Origin: Symsagittifera roscoffensis
Taxonomy: Eukaryota; Xenacoelomorpha; Acoela; Convolutidae
Length of the DNA: 64,000 nucleotides
Direction: 5' to 3'
Assembly: GCF_963678635.1 (NCBI RefSeq)
Contig: NC_087064.1
Span: 22,122,509 to 22,186,508 of the forward strand
Shown here in pieces: positions 1 to 12,504 of this stretch. A program made the translations under genes and the position numbers. The notes below the pieces were generated by a model. It worked only from the letters and a program-made list of their open reading frames with translations. It was not told the DNA's origin and ran no database searches. Numbering within the stretch: position 1 is the stretch's first letter; each line of letters begins with the position of its first letter.

Positions 1-3000
1 ACAAGGAAGTTTAACTGGTTCAAACTCTATAACCTTTTCCGAGTCCAATATCATTCAATTAAAACAGTTTCTATGCGCTGGCTGAAGCCTTAGGATTTTT
101 AAAAAAAGAAGTTCGGGAAAAAAAACAATGTTTCCTATGATTTTTCCTATGACAATATTCATTGCATTATTAAAAGTGTCAAAAGTTCTTCTAGACAGCA
201 TAGCCCTTGTTATTCATAGCCTATTTTAAATACTCTACAATCAGTTTTGTTTTAGGAAAAAATTGCACCTAAGTAGAAGCAGTTAAATCAAACTGCAGAT
301 ACCCAGGGAAAGCTGTTTTTCTAAATGGAAATGTTATATAAATTACCTAGCCAAATTTTTTGTATTTTTTGTACAGAAATGATCTATTGATTCCTTAGTT
401 TAAAAATAAACAATTTCTGAGAAGAAAAAACCAGAAATCAGTTCACTGCTCAACCGCAACAAGTTAAACATGCTTCGATTATATACAGAAGCCGTAGCAA
501 TACAATGCAAACTAACAATTGTTATAACAAGTGTTGCTTTGCATTAGACTGCTAAAACTACCGTCAGTATCAGGTCATATAACCTAGCAGTTAGCACAAC
601 CGCCTGTATGATTGAGCCTCTGCCGGAGACTTTTTTCTAGGTAAAAGTTGCCTAGATTTATTCATTTCTGATCAGAAACAAGATGAGACATAAAGAATTT
701 TAAGAAAATCCCCGCTTTATTTAAACATTTCACAAAGAAGTTCTGACCAGAAAATTAAATTAGATATAAAATAATTCAGCTCAAATATAAAGAATTTTCT
801 CGGTACGGGTTGTGATCGAAAAGTCCAATAAATAATCAATCTTCATTTTAATCAAATAATCAACAGTGCTTTCAGAAATGATCAATTAGTTTATAGAACG
901 ATCAGAGACTTTTCAGATTAAATAAATTTTTTTCGCTTTTGAATAGATGCCAAGCGAATTCTGTCTGGTAACCTTTTGTATAGGTTTTTTCGCTTTCTGG
1001 TTGTGATTTTGATTTAAAAAATTTCCTCACGGGGTTTTCGTAATCAGAAATTTTAATAATAATTTTTTAATATCTCAAAAAAAATTAAACCTGATTTTTG
1101 CAGCCTAGGGTTGTCTTGACTACAAATTAAACTGAAGCTTTGAGTTTGACTCAAACTGAAAATGCTGTTAGAAGCAAGACTGTTCCTATGAGAAGAAAGT
1201 GACTACCCAAAAAAAATTTAACAGCGTAATTTTGTTAAGCTTTTCTATCAAATTTTTTCGTCGAAGCGGATCATTCCTAATGAATAATTTTTAGTTAATG
1301 TAAATTGTTCTTCATCTAATAGTAAACTTTTGAAATAAAAAAAAAAGTCGGAAAAAACATCCTTTTACTCCCTTTTTCAGGGATTCAATATCTTAAAAAG
1401 ACTGCGGGAAAACAATATGAATTTGTTTACTTGTTTGACATGCAGTTTTTCATTATATAAACTTATATGACTAGAACTTTTCCATAATCTATCAAAGTTA
1501 AGACTATTGGTTTCTATTTTGTTTTGTGTTTTAGTCTGTTTTAATTCGATTTATAACAAACGGAAACAATAAAAATTCATTATTCGTAACAATACAAACT
1601 CCTGGAAAAACGGATTATGAGATTATGTCCTAAGCTAACGGAGAGTAAAAGCAGTAAATTGACAAAATCACCAAAATTTGACAAAATGAACCAAAACCAA
1701 TGATCAAGTTAAGCGCAAGAAACGAGAGGTGAAATGACACACTTTGAAGTTTTTGAGCAGCAAGATTTCTTTATCAAAAAAACTTCAAACATGCAAATCT
1801 TTTTCGGTGAAATGTTTGTTTCGGAAGAAATTTTGTTTTGCAATCACAGAAAAAACTTAATGAGATATTTATTTTTTTGGAAATTCAACAAAAAAACGAT
1901 AAGTATGCAAGTTTCAATGTAAGGGAGTTGTTTGACCAGCACTTTTTTACATAGAAAAATTAAATGACAAGCATTTTCAGTGTATGGCTGACAAGCCGAG
2001 GGGTTATCTCAGCCAATTAGTTCAAATTGATGATTATATTTACTGAGCCAAATGCGCAACGATAAAGCGAAATCCCCAATCTCTACATCTGACTAATAAA
2101 AAATCATGATAATTTGAAAACATCTTGATACTATCTAAGTTTACTTATTTTTTGAGTAATGACAAAAATCTTAAAATATTATAGACCTTTTTATTATCAA
2201 ATTTCTCAGTTTTACATGATGAATTGACAGTTTGGTTTTATTAGCTTTTGTTTGATGGATCCTAAAGTATTATTGAACCCGCTATGCGAGTACTGTTTTG
2301 AAAAAAATCAAAAAACTGTCAAAGAAGCAATTTGTGAATTGAACAGACTTTTCGCTTCACAGTAGTTCTAGAGAGTTAACAAAAACGGAAAACAAGTTTA
2401 AATTTCGCCTGAATTGAAACTTCCGCGGCAAAGCATGCTGACTGTATCGCAGTCTGATGCTAGTTGTTTGTCACGTTTTTGTATCAGTTTGTATATACGT
2501 GTTCCCGCTAATTTTTTTTATGATTGTTTTTTATTTGGAAAAATTTTTGCTCTACCGCAATTTCAAGAGCAAAAAAAAAAAAATTTCATTATAAAAAACT
2601 TTCTGGGCAAACAAGCGCACCTGATTTTGTTTCGAATTGATTCCTAAACCAGATTAACTTACCGCCAGAACCACGCGTAATGAAAACTTAATCTTTTAAA
2701 AAATTTTCCAAATGGGCACCTTTTTTATCTTTCAAATATCCCTACCTTGCAAAAATTGATAGCTGGTAAACTACTGAGCTCAGGAACTCATTTTTTGATT
2801 GGTCTTTACAAATTGCTTTGAAAAAGTTTGTTCAAAAGTACACAATAGCTTAGAGAAAAAAAAACTTTAACTCAAAATCTCATTGATCTTCTCCAAAAAT
2901 TGAATTCAAATTTTAGTTTACAAGAAGCTGGCAAACAGACACGGTTAGGCAAAACGTGTTTCAAAAATTTACGCGGCCAAACTGTGTACTTTGAGAATTT

Positions 3001-4478
3001 TAGACGGACTCCGCAATGAGACTACTATCTTTGATAGTTTTTTTAAATCTATTGTTTCGTTTAATCGTGCCGACAAGTTTTTAGCATGTTTAAAGACTTG
3101 TCTCTGCATTCCAGTGACATCTACGCACCAACTTGTGCTTCCATCCAGTGCTGTAATTTAGGTAACTTATTTGCTTTATTTTGAAAAGAAATGAAATTAA
3201 GTTCAAAAATTTCCTAGTCTGATACTGCTGCGAGCGATTTTCCACGAATTGACCAAAAAAATTTTGATACTAAATGCTCTCTGTTTTGCCACTTTTTTCT
3301 TTTTAGATAAAAATTTGTTTAAAATTACTGACACTCAAATGAGGAGATATCAGGATGTCCTTTGGTTTCATCAACACTCTAGTGGTTTTAGTCCTCATGG
3401 TACCTTTTCATAAGCCCATTTTGGAATTCAAGAAAAAAACTCGGGAAAACGCTAAGATGTTTAAGAAGAAATTCATGCGAGATGAGCGAATGTGATCAGA
3501 AAGAATAATTTACCGTGAAATATTTCCCTTTTTGGCACCCTGCGTCTCATCATTTACAAAACACAGCTTAATTAAATTTGTTCCATCTTTTTAATTTAGA
3601 ATATGAAAACGAAGCATCTTTACAACGTCGCAAAGTTACAGCCAAAATAACAGAAATGTTTATGATTTACACAAAAAATAATGTCAAAAATTTCTGTCAA
3701 TAAGACAGTACCTGTAACATAAAAAGTAACAAAAAACAAGTAGTTAAGCCATGCTTCCAAAATGCTTCCGTTAAACCATGTTTCTCACTGGCTGGAAGAT
3801 TTTGAGCAATTTTAAGCCGCTCAAATTATTTACAACTCAACTAGAAAATCCTATCAGATCGCTCAACGAACTTAAAAAAAACTCCTTAAATGTCAGAAAG
3901 TTACAAATTGTTAACATACATTTTTTGTTGAAAATAAATGTCAAATTTATCCATCAACCTAATTCGTTTGTGTCAACTTACTCGAGGTCCAAACACATCT
4001 CAGCATGTAAAAATGTCAAAACAATGCTCATTAGTTGTCCATGAAGAAACATAGACTTGACCCGAGACCTGGCGAAAAACTTTTCAAAAATCATCAGGGC
4101 ATTGAGGCCAAAAATCATCATCTAGATTTTAATAGCTGACACAGAGGTGAAGCGGAGCTTTGACCTACTTGGGACAGACGAAAAAGTTCGATTAGAAGTA
4201 TGCAAGAAAAAAGTTCAATCATTTATACGTCCTTGAATGAGCGCTCGTAATCATAAACGACATTTTTTTTGTTCGGAAACTAAGCCAACAAACTGTCGGA
4301 AATTAAAAAGTATCCAAAATAGTGATTGCTGTGTAAAGTTTGAAAATCTGAACACTTATTTTTTTTTTACAGAAATTGACTAAATCGCATAAAAAAACTA
4401 TAACAAAAACTAAGCCAAAAAACATTAGATAATTCGGCCAAAAGATTTTATATTTTTCCAAATGATATCTAGTTGCAG
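1..4478. other. AT-rich non-coding stretch
   Basis: No exon, RNA gene or intact mobile element is visible on either strand. Reading frames are short, AT-rich and lack protein-like composition. The one recognisable item is a fragment of the CGAGGCC inverted-repeat family near 2972-3150, listed separately. The stretch may be an intron of a large plus-strand gene if the exon candidate at 4479 is real. Confidence 0.5.
2972..3150 (-). repeat. fragment of CGAGGCC inverted-repeat family
   Basis: After the trinucleotide TTA at 2969-2971 comes CGCGGCCAAACTGTG, then GGACTCCGC. Further on lie a TTTAAAGACTTGTC segment and TTCCAGTGACATCTACGC. The same order, reverse-complemented, occurs at the left end of the complete element at 46999-48484, so this is a minus-oriented copy. 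It appears internally deleted, because both subterminal regions lie within about 180 bp. The far inverted repeat is no longer recognisable. Confidence 0.55.
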
Positions 4479-4613
4479 AGTTTTTTATAAAAATTTACCA
4501 ACACAAATTGGATTCGTATGGGAGAACACTATTGAGCCAGCGCAACCCGTTTTCAGGTGTCTCATTAAGCGGAGATCAAAAACAGTTAACTAACTTCATG
4601 GACCGTTCTACAG
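4479..4613 (+). CDS. candidate internal exon of an unrecognised gene (gene B-like)
   Basis: This 135-bp open segment sits between an acceptor (GTTGCAG ending at 4478) and a donor (CAG followed by GTAAAT at 4614). It enters in phase 1 and leaves in phase 1. The translated core includes SYGRTLLSQRNPFSGVSLSG and ends with TNFMDRST. Its base composition is richer than the flanks. The end of the peptide (V-L-x-x-x-x-KQ followed by a split glycine codon after Thr) resembles the end of the gene B exon at 56591-56762, which also leaves in phase 1. The similarity is weak and the first few codons are AT-rich, so this could be chance. The function is unknown. Confidence 0.35.
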
Positions 4614-5963
4614 GTAAATTTTTATTAATTTCAAAAAACCTTTCTTCCCTCCTTTTAACCACTTTCAATAAAAAGACTTTTGTATCCATAACCTAGCCAT
4701 AACCATAACCACCAGAAACGAATTCTACATATCAGCCAAAAAAACCCATAGCATGCTCAATAATATTGTAATTCCTAGATGGTAATAATTACAAAACTTA
4801 TGATTAAAACTATTCAATTGACTCAGAGAAGCACTTTTCAAAAAACTGACCCAGGCAGAAAAAAATTAACAAAATATTAACTTCAACAATTTCGACTTTT
4901 AGGTCTTATCGACCCTCTTTTGAGTATATTTCTATTGATAGCTAACTTTTGATTAGATTTTTTTTGATAATGTCGCGTTTAACTCTTGTTCAGTTATGGC
5001 TTAACCCAACTGATCAACTTGGCACTCTTATCGATATACATGCGTCGATAGACACTTTTTGAGGAATATTTTGAGTTCAAATGAAAGTTTATGTTTGATT
5101 TAGGTTTCCATTTATCTATAGAATAATAAAGGGTTTAAAAATTAAATATGTAAAATTTTGAGTGAATTAGTTAGAAGTATATAACACTTTATCAGAAAAG
5201 TATCGTTTAAAGTTTTTGTTCTCTGTTTTAATAAGAAAATCTTTGATCATTCATAAAACTTTTCATTGCTTTTTCTTGCTTTTTTGGCTGAGATGTATTG
5301 AGATGCGGAAGTTTGAACTCTAAGTTTTTAAACTAGGCTAATTGTTTTTTGAGAGCGGTTAGGCTGACCAAACCATATCTAACAGATATGGTTTGCTATG
5401 ATATTACACCGTCTAATCATCAAACAAAAATTGTGCTAAATAAGTAAATCTTAGTCCCATTCTTAATTCTTTACTCTCAGTAGATCTAGAGAATACCTGG
5501 TGTGAAGGTTAGATTGAGATTAGTTTTGTTTCAGTGTTAAGTGTAAAACTGCCTGATCAAATAACATGATCTGATTTAAAAAGCATTTAGTTGGCAAAAA
5601 TGATTTTTTTGTTTAACACTTCAAAACAAATTTTTTATTATGAAAAAAAAGTGAAAACAGGAAGCTAGTAATGAATCAAGCTTAAAATGGCAGCAGTTCT
5701 TGCTCAGTAATATCAAAAAATAAACTTCTTTGTATGTCCTTAAGATTTTCATCCATACGCAAATTAGTGATACTTTAACCTCGTGTATCTAAGCTGGAAT
5801 AAAAAATTTGAAATTTTTTGAAGAAAAATTCCTTCAAACTCATTCCCTCACAGGCGTTTTAATGATGTGCAAATAGACCAGAAAAATTGAGACGAAAATA
5901 TTTTTTATATAGGGTATTTTTAATTTGTTTGATAATTGGTAAGTAACTGAAGTCGCTACCGAC

Positions 5964-6072
5964 AATTCAAATTCGCCAGTTGAAAATAAACGTTCAAATT
6001 GGCTAGTTTAAAATGATAGTTCGAATTCGTTATTAAAAAAAGACATGTTGAACTCGCTAGTTAAAATGATAA
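5964..6072. repeat. degenerate minisatellite, about 27 bp x 4
   Basis: Four successive units follow the pattern GTTCAAATTCGCTAGTTAAA plus ATGATA, with point differences in each. No reading frame runs through the array. Confidence 0.6.
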
Positions 6073-6221
6073 CTAAACCAAGCCACGCGAAATCAAGAAC
6101 TTACTGTTGAAAACTACTTAAGAAATTGCAATATTTTCCAAAATCCAAAAACCAAATGTTTAAAACCCGGTTTGACAAAAACTACGATACATAAAATGAT
6201 ATACTACGGAAATCAGCGGGT

Positions 6222-6407
6222 CATATGTCTAGCAATTTGCATGAAAGTTTGATGGCTAGCATTTTGCTATAATATGAAACTGAATGACTAGCATTTTCTC
6301 CGTACTATGACACTTTATTAGTAGCATTTTCTCCATTTTATAAAACAGTTTGACTGTATTTTCCTATACTATGAAAATGTGTGACTAACAATTTCCTTAT
6401 ACTACCC
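6222..6407. repeat. degenerate minisatellite, about 32 bp x 6
   Basis: Six units share the core GACTAGCATTTTCTCC followed by a variant of ATACTATGAAA. Spacing between the TAGCATTTT cores varies from about 27 to 34 bases. The array differs in sequence from the neighbouring array at 5964. Confidence 0.6.
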
Positions 6408-6814
6408 CTTTCGAAAAGTTATAACATAAATGCTCCAATTAGATATCATAATTCGACCAAAAATTCATACTCTTGTTGGTCCTATAATCGGTCCGAAAAT
6501 GAAAATTAAAATCCAAAAGAAGTGAACGTTCTTTGAATTAAAATATTAATCAGATTTTCTGCTCGCAAAACTGTAAAATATATTTTTAAATAGGAAAAAC
6601 TAGCAAGACTAGCATAATTGATGATCATATAGAAGACCGCCATTTGAAGGCCTACATTTAGTCCCAAAGTCAATTATAGGCCATTTTCAAAGCGTTTTTG
6701 AAGTTTTTACAATGGAAATTGCTTACATGACAATTTTTATGGTATTTACATTCATTCATTGGAAAATTAATTCAATATAACTTCAGTCCTCTAATTATTT
6801 CAGTGTTAACATTA

Positions 6815-6994
6815 CGAGGCTAAACTGTGTATTTTGTGAAATGTAATTGGATTCCGCAACTAGGAGGCAATTTATATTCTTCTTTTTTCTTTTATTCTCT
6901 TTGATTGTTCCGAAAATTTTTATTTTGTTTAAAGACTTGTCTGTGGAAGCCTGAAACATATAGGCACAAAAATTTGCGGCTTTCCAGTGCACAG
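6815..6994 (-). repeat. CGAGGCC inverted-repeat family copy, cut by gap
   Basis: TTA at 6812-6814 is followed by CGAGGCTAAACTGTGTATTT, then GGATTCCGC, then TTTAAAGACTTGTCTG and TTTCCAGTGCACAG, where the N run begins. Order and sequence match the reverse complement of parts of the complete element at 46999-48484 and the fragment at 2972. The far end is hidden by the gap. Confidence 0.6.
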
Positions 6995-7194
6995 NNNNNN
7001 NNNNNNNNNNNNNNNNNNNNNNNNNNNNNNNNNNNNNNNNNNNNNNNNNNNNNNNNNNNNNNNNNNNNNNNNNNNNNNNNNNNNNNNNNNNNNNNNNNNN
7101 NNNNNNNNNNNNNNNNNNNNNNNNNNNNNNNNNNNNNNNNNNNNNNNNNNNNNNNNNNNNNNNNNNNNNNNNNNNNNNNNNNNNNNNNNNNNNN
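6995..7194. other. assembly gap (200 N)
   Basis: Exactly 200 undetermined bases. The round number suggests a placeholder of unknown true size. The gap lies inside or next to a dispersed repeat, a common reason for assembly breaks. Confidence 0.99.
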
Positions 7195-7551
7195 GTTCAT
7201 CTGAACACAAAGTTTTATCTCGAAACAAAAGTTTCATAGTGATCTTTTCATAACTAGTGAAAAGATTCCCGCGGTAGATGAAAAATAAATCTTCCGAATC
7301 AATCATGAAACTAAATCAAATTGCTGATGTTTTGGTGGTTAAAAAGCTTAAAATATGCATCACAAAACAATTTTAATGGGGAAGAAATGAAAAAAAAAAT
7401 GTACATTTAAATTGATTGAAAAACTTTTTCATAGGAACCAACGTGTACAAAAAGCATCAAATATAAGCAATTCAGATGCAATTTCGAAGACAAAATGAAC
7501 AAACTAATGAATAAGAATATTGAATAAAACTAATGGATTATAATCAATTAT

Positions 7552-7758
7552 AACTGATTATAATTGTATCAAAAAATGGACGATAAGATAATCGATTACA
7601 ATCGTTTATAATAGATTATAATTAATTATAATTTGATCTTAATAGGAGAGATTATAGTCAATTAATTATTGATTTAAATCGATTGTTTTTCAATTTTAGT
7701 AAGACTGGTACTAAAATCGTAATATAATCGATTATTAACGCTTGAAACTGGATGCGGG
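7552..7758. repeat. truncated copy of CCCGCAT / CGATTATAAT inverted-repeat family
   Basis: The segment is dense in palindromic words such as AATCGATTATAAT and AATTATAATT. It ends in TTGAAACTGGATGCGGG, which matches the right terminus of the complete element at 58268-59154. The left terminus is not found, so the copy appears truncated or diverged. Confidence 0.5.
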
Positions 7759-8820
7759 ATGTTACATTCACTTTTGCTTAACCTGAAAAATGGAGAAAAA
7801 TAGTCATTTACTATTTGTTTTTTGGTCTTCTTTTCGTTTGTTGACTTAATGAAATCAATTTCATATTCGTTTTTGTTACAACACTTGCACGTTTTGAAAA
7901 CAATTGCCGGTTTTTGATAGATATATGTTTAAAATTTCGCAGACAAAGTTTGTTTCGCTTTTGAGTGAAGTTTTAAAGCTAATAATATGTTTCTGTAGCT
8001 TCACTACTCATTTATTTCGTAATTGACGACTTTATATCTCACTTTAAGTTGGATTTTTGTGTTTATTTAGCTCCTTATTTTTATAACAAATTCGACATGA
8101 TTGTCAACTGATTCTGCTACACTCCTATAGTTATATGTTAACAAACACAGATTCCCAGCACTATTCCATTACGTTTTTTCATTGTTATTTCAACAGTTAG
8201 ATGCCCGTCACGTAAATAGCAATTTGCTAGAGTGTTTCTTTTTACCACACCATGTTTACACTACTGCTATCTTTAGCGGTTTTTGCATGTTTTTGTTGAT
8301 AAACATTTGTAATTTGGAGACATTTCGATAAAACGATCTGATGTTTTGTAAAAACAAGGATCATTCATTTTTTTGAAAGGCGTATACAACTGGGTTTCCT
8401 TATTTTTGGTTTTTATGAAAAAAACTGAGCAGATCACAAAATTGCAGTTATGTCAATGTTTAGTTTTCTGAGATGTTAGTGATGATTGATGATATTGTTG
8501 ATTTTTTTGGAAAATGAAAACAAGCATGGTATCGCAATTTAGCTGTAACTTGATTAGTGTTTTTTTTGTATATTTGCTTTTTCATAGAGCCTGATCACAG
8601 AATCGCAAAATAGATTGCTAAAAATGACATTATTTTTAAATAAACAAATTCTTTTTTTTTGAAAAATTGATTTTGTTGGAATGGTCGTCATTTTTTTCAA
8701 ATATTTCTGTAATTTTATTTGATACTTTTTACGCCATTTTGCATGCAAGATCGGAGAACTGCATCTACTGTTATTTCAAAAATTCAAAGCAAAAAAACAA
8801 TAAATTGAGGAATTGATTTT

Positions 8821-9220
8821 TTTCGTTCCCCACAGTCTGAACGAATTTTTTCAATCCTCACAATCTTAACAGACTTTTCTATCCCTACAGACTGAATTGT
8901 TCATTGTTCCTTGCAGTCTAAACGGATTCTTTGTTCCTCAGAGTTTGAACAGATTTTTTTGGGCCCACACTTTAAACGGGCTTCTTGGCCCCTCTGTCTG
9001 AATGGATTTTTTACCCCACCCTCTGAACGTTTTTTTTTTCGGTCCCTACAGTCCAATCATATGTATCTAGTTCTCGCGGCTCCAAGCAACTTGCTCTGAG
9101 TCCCCACAATTCAAGCCGGATATCTTGGGTTCCATAATCTGAATCTACCAAATTTTTTCAAATTTTGGTCCCCCATGGTCTAAGCATGCAAATTTTTGGT
9201 CCCTACTGTCTGAATTCAAA
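8821..9220. repeat. degenerate minisatellite, about 27-32 bp x 13
   Basis: Roughly thirteen units share the core TCCCCACAGTCTGAACGGAT followed by a T run. Every unit carries substitutions or small indels, so the array is old. An open frame at 8911-9099 within it simply reads through the units and is not taken as a gene. Confidence 0.75.
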
Positions 9221-9482
9221 ATCCCGACCGAGACCCGGGTCCAACAAATCTTTACTTTTTGCATGATTTTGAAAACATCACTACTTTTTAGCTTAAAAAC
9301 TAGGTGGCAGTTAGCATACAAAAACTAAGATGCAATTTGAGTCTGGATTAGAATGCGGTGCGAATTTGAAAGATCATAGTCAACGACAGATCAAATCGGG
9401 AAAATCGAAAAACTTTTGTTTAAATATGAGCAAGCTGATTATTGGACCTACAAGCAAAGCTTGCAGAGTCTATGTGTTTTAG

Positions 9483-9639
9483 TTTCCGCCTGCACACTAC
9501 AATGCTGCCACGGGGTCAACTGATTGTGGAGAATGTCAAGTCCAGTGGGATGGATCAACTGCCCCCCAAGGGGTCATATCTCATGATGTTCCCCATGCAC
9601 TTGAAGGGGGGCACTGGAAGTCCCGCGCGACTGATTGCG
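9483..9639 (+). CDS. candidate internal exon of an unrecognised gene (gene B-like)
   Basis: This exon is bounded by a good acceptor (TATGTGTTTTAG ending at 9482) and a donor (GCG then GTAAAT at 9640). It enters in phase 2 and exits in phase 0, the same phases as gene B exon 55482-55707. The peptide includes MLPRGQLIVENVKSSGMDQL and PPKGSYLMMFPMHLKG, ending ARLIA. The segment VVPRGEY in the gene B exon sits at about the same distance from the exon end, which suggests a diverged copy of the same module. GC content is well above the surrounding DNA. I recognise no family. The alternative is an exon of a separate gene whose other exons are not visible. Confidence 0.55.
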
Positions 9640-10859
9640 GTAAATAGTGGAGCTAAACTTGAAAAATTCCACTTAATCTTCGGTGTGATTCTGGCATCGA
9701 TGTTCATCGTCTTTTAACCCAAAACCTGGGCAGTGAAATCAGATCAGTTAGCTTATAACTCACCCTTTACAACTTTTCATCTTTGCATTGGTTAACTATT
9801 GATTACCAGATTGAATTGTTCTTCATTTGCATTCACATCATGTGTTTACAATCAGTCCAATTTTTAGGTTAGCCATATTTCTCGGGAATTTCGGAAAAAA
9901 ATTACTATTTAAATAAAACTTTCGGAGCCTATGCAAAAAAAAATAATTTTTGAACGAATTGCTTTTATGCGCTCTTTGGTCTAAATATGATATATTTTGT
10001 ATGTTTTGCTTATATTTTGCTCTAATTTTTTTGCATATTTTGCTTTAACTAGGACAATCAATTTTGGAAAAATTTCAAAATTTGGACCGAACAAAAATGG
10101 AAGCGGTAAAATAATTTTAAGAGGGCTAGGGACGTAAAAATTGGGACCCCACCACCCACACCTACCGCGCTGTTGATTATTATTTTAAACCATCATCTGT
10201 TACATTTGGAATAAAAGTTGGAAAGATATGTACAATTTATTAATCATTCACACAATACTTGAAGATAAGATGTACATGTTAATTTTAACCTATTTTCATC
10301 GGTGGGCGTTTAGCGTTAGTACTTCCAACATCGCAGTTTCTCACACCCTTTTCAACTGGAATTCAACCCTAAATGTCTTGATTTTTGGCGCCAAAGGAGC
10401 CTCCAGAGAAACATTCAGGGTTTTTAGAACGTTTATGAAAACTGGTTTGATCAGCAGTTTGTGTGTAATGTGTTAAACCCTATATTAGCAATGCAAGGTT
10501 GGACAGAGTACTCGCTAGCCCTGAGCAGGAAAGCCTTATTTCGGCCTTCAGGAGTCTTCTATATGTTTCATAGTTCAAAATCAGACCAAAATGCATCTTC
10601 AACGAAGTTTTTAAGCTTATTCTTGACGCTTTTGGTCTGCGTAACGAAATCGTAGATTGAAAAGTTACAATTATTTGTTGCATAGCTCAAATTTGAGAAA
10701 AATATTGCAATTTTTTTTCAACGGAATTTTTGTAAAAAATGTCTGCTTTTTCTAGTTGTTATGCACAAAATAGTAACATCATCTACGATTTCGTTTAGGT
10801 AAGTTTAATTCTAGCCCGGCAATTACAATTCAAATTTTTCTTCAGGCTATGCCATCTGT
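9640..10859. other. non-coding, with a dispersed-repeat fragment
   Basis: No gene is seen. Around 10380-10410 the words GGCGCCAAAGGAGCCTCCAG resemble GGCGCCAAAGGTACCTCTAG at 57281-57300, so a low-copy dispersed repeat is present. ATTAAA on the minus strand (TTTAAT at 10804-10809) lies about 50 bases past the stop of the minus-strand gene A and may be its polyadenylation signal. Confidence 0.45.
10804..10809 (-). terminator. possible polyadenylation signal of gene A
   Basis: ATTAAA on the minus strand lies 51 bases beyond the TGA stop of gene A. It is a common variant hexamer, and AT-rich DNA makes chance occurrence likely. Confidence 0.35.
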
Positions 10860-12504
10860 TCACATGGTTGCCGGCCACCAGATCTTTCGGGTTTCTTTTC
10901 CTTCTGCGCCACAGTTGGGTGCCTCGAGGGTGACCTGGATGATTTGATATTTCGGCACACAGCTGGGCTCGATCATGCCTTTGGGTCCGTCGCCGACCTC
11001 TTCTTTGATTCGGTGCTCACACATGAGCTTGAAATACCTAAAACTAAATTAAACTTATCATGAATAATCGTAAGCCCGAAAAGTGTCCCTCGCCCATATA
11101 TCCATGTAGCTTTTTATTCGCTAGGTAAACTCAAAAATATATCCATCCCTTCTACAAATCCAACCAGTTTTTCAGCCCCTACAAGCGCGAGTGAAGGATG
11201 CGACATTCGAAGTTGCCACCCCCCCCCCCCCCCCCCACCTCAAGATGAACAGTTATTGATCCCCACTATTAATTTTACCGCTTCTTTTAAACAACGCATT
11301 TCAATTATTGCCTTTTCCTTTCGAGCAACAAATAAAATTGAAACCGTTTCCACGGGCAGCGCAATTAACTTAGAAACAATAATTTTAGCTCCACGCATCA
11401 GTAACACCCCTTTTCTTAACAAAAAATTGGATTCGAATTTAAAAAATGTTATATTAAATGCGTTATTCGAAATCAATAGCGTTATTCGAATTCGTTTAAA
11501 AGTAACACGGGATTATATTATTTGTACCTGAAACTGGACGTGGTCTGTAATGGCTTCCCAAGGGATGAGGTGGCGATGATGCCTTGGTTGAATGTTTTGT
11601 TGTCCCGCTTGTAGATACAACCATACCAGTCGTACATGTCTGGCTTAACCAGTTCCCCCTGCAGCTCACGGCACGATCTGCCACTATAGTCACTGTCCAC
11701 GAACAGGTCTTTGAGACCTGAAAAACAAGGTCAAACAAAATTCACACCAAATGAAGTACAACATTAAGTAAACTTTGAGCTTAAGTGAATGGTTTTTGCG
11801 TCTCAGTCTCAGGGACTGTGGCGCATCTATATCCTCGAAAAGTTTTCCCGCGGCGCAAAATCCGGATTCTCTAGAGGGGTTTCAGGTCGACCAAATTCGA
11901 TCTTTTTAGGTCAGCCAAATTTACCCTGCTCCAAGACCTCCGGAAACTGCGCTTTTGGCCAAAAACATTTTGTATTTCAGCGCGCTCTCACCCGTAAAGT
12001 TCCTGTATGTTGGTATCAAAGGCACCTTAATAGAAATCAATGTCCAAAAATAGTACTAAATGGAGGACGGTTTTGGTTGGTCAAGTAGTCGAATACCTCA
12101 GGCTCATCCTTCTATACCCTTCATCCGCTCCTCAATAAACCTAGGCCCCCAATTTATTTTAAAGTTTGAGGTGGACGAAACGCAATTTTCAAGCCTAAAA
12201 TAGTCGACAAAATTTCAATCTAAACCCCTTTCAAAAATCCGTTTCAGTCCACTATTCTCAGGGAGCTTATAAAATTTTCATTTAACATACCCATTTCGTT
12301 TCCTTTAACGTCGCAGTCCTTCTTCTCCTTGTCTACGTTATGTTGTTGCTCTTCGCATTTGGGAAGAATTTTGTCCCAATTATCCCGCAGAACCTGCATC
12401 TGCCTGGAACAACTCCTGCGTGCTTCTCCAGCATCGCCCACAGGAGCCCCAAAAGACACCCGAGACACCACGGTTAGCATCAACAGCATCACACCGGGAA
12501 CCAT
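10860..12504 (-). CDS. gene A: secreted eight-cysteine protein, 193 aa, three exons
   Basis: I do not recognise the family. The coding exons on the minus strand are 12504-12291, 11717-11528 and 11037-10860. Introns are 573 and 490 bases with GT..AG ends (GTATGT and GTACAA donors). Phases 1 and 2 match across both junctions, and the 582 coding bases end in TGA. Residues 1-19 form a signal peptide (start MVPGVMLLMLTVV), with likely cleavage near SFG/AP. No membrane segment follows, so a soluble secreted protein is inferred. Cysteines are at 32, 50, 64, 87, 105, 141, 161 and 177, enough for four disulfides. One N-glycosylation site is at N111 (NKT). Residues 30-70 look helical and charged. A 5' UTR intron may exist, because CCTTTTTAG lies just upstream of the ATG. 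Its 5' end faces the plus-strand exon at 12854, only 350 bases away. Confidence 0.85.
11218..11236. repeat. run of 19 C in gene A intron 2
   Basis: An uninterrupted C tract within the second intron of gene A reads as G on the transcribed strand. It could form a quadruplex in the pre-mRNA, or it may only be a polymorphic homopolymer. Confidence 0.9.

Larger units (their letters stand above)
4614..9482. other. non-coding, repeat-bearing stretch
   Basis: No gene is seen. The stretch holds three degenerate minisatellites (5964-6072, 6222-6407, 8821-9220), two inverted-repeat element fragments (6815-6994 and 7552-7758) and an assembly gap, all listed separately. The remainder is AT-rich with homopolymer runs. 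Confidence 0.5.

Noticed and set aside
8911-9099. Possible small ORF of 62 codons
   Set aside because: It lies within the 27-32 bp degenerate minisatellite and only reads through its units.
11256-11531. Plus-strand and minus-strand frames of about 80-90 codons
   Set aside because: They fall in intron 2 of gene A, overlap each other on opposite strands, and lack splice continuity with any exon.
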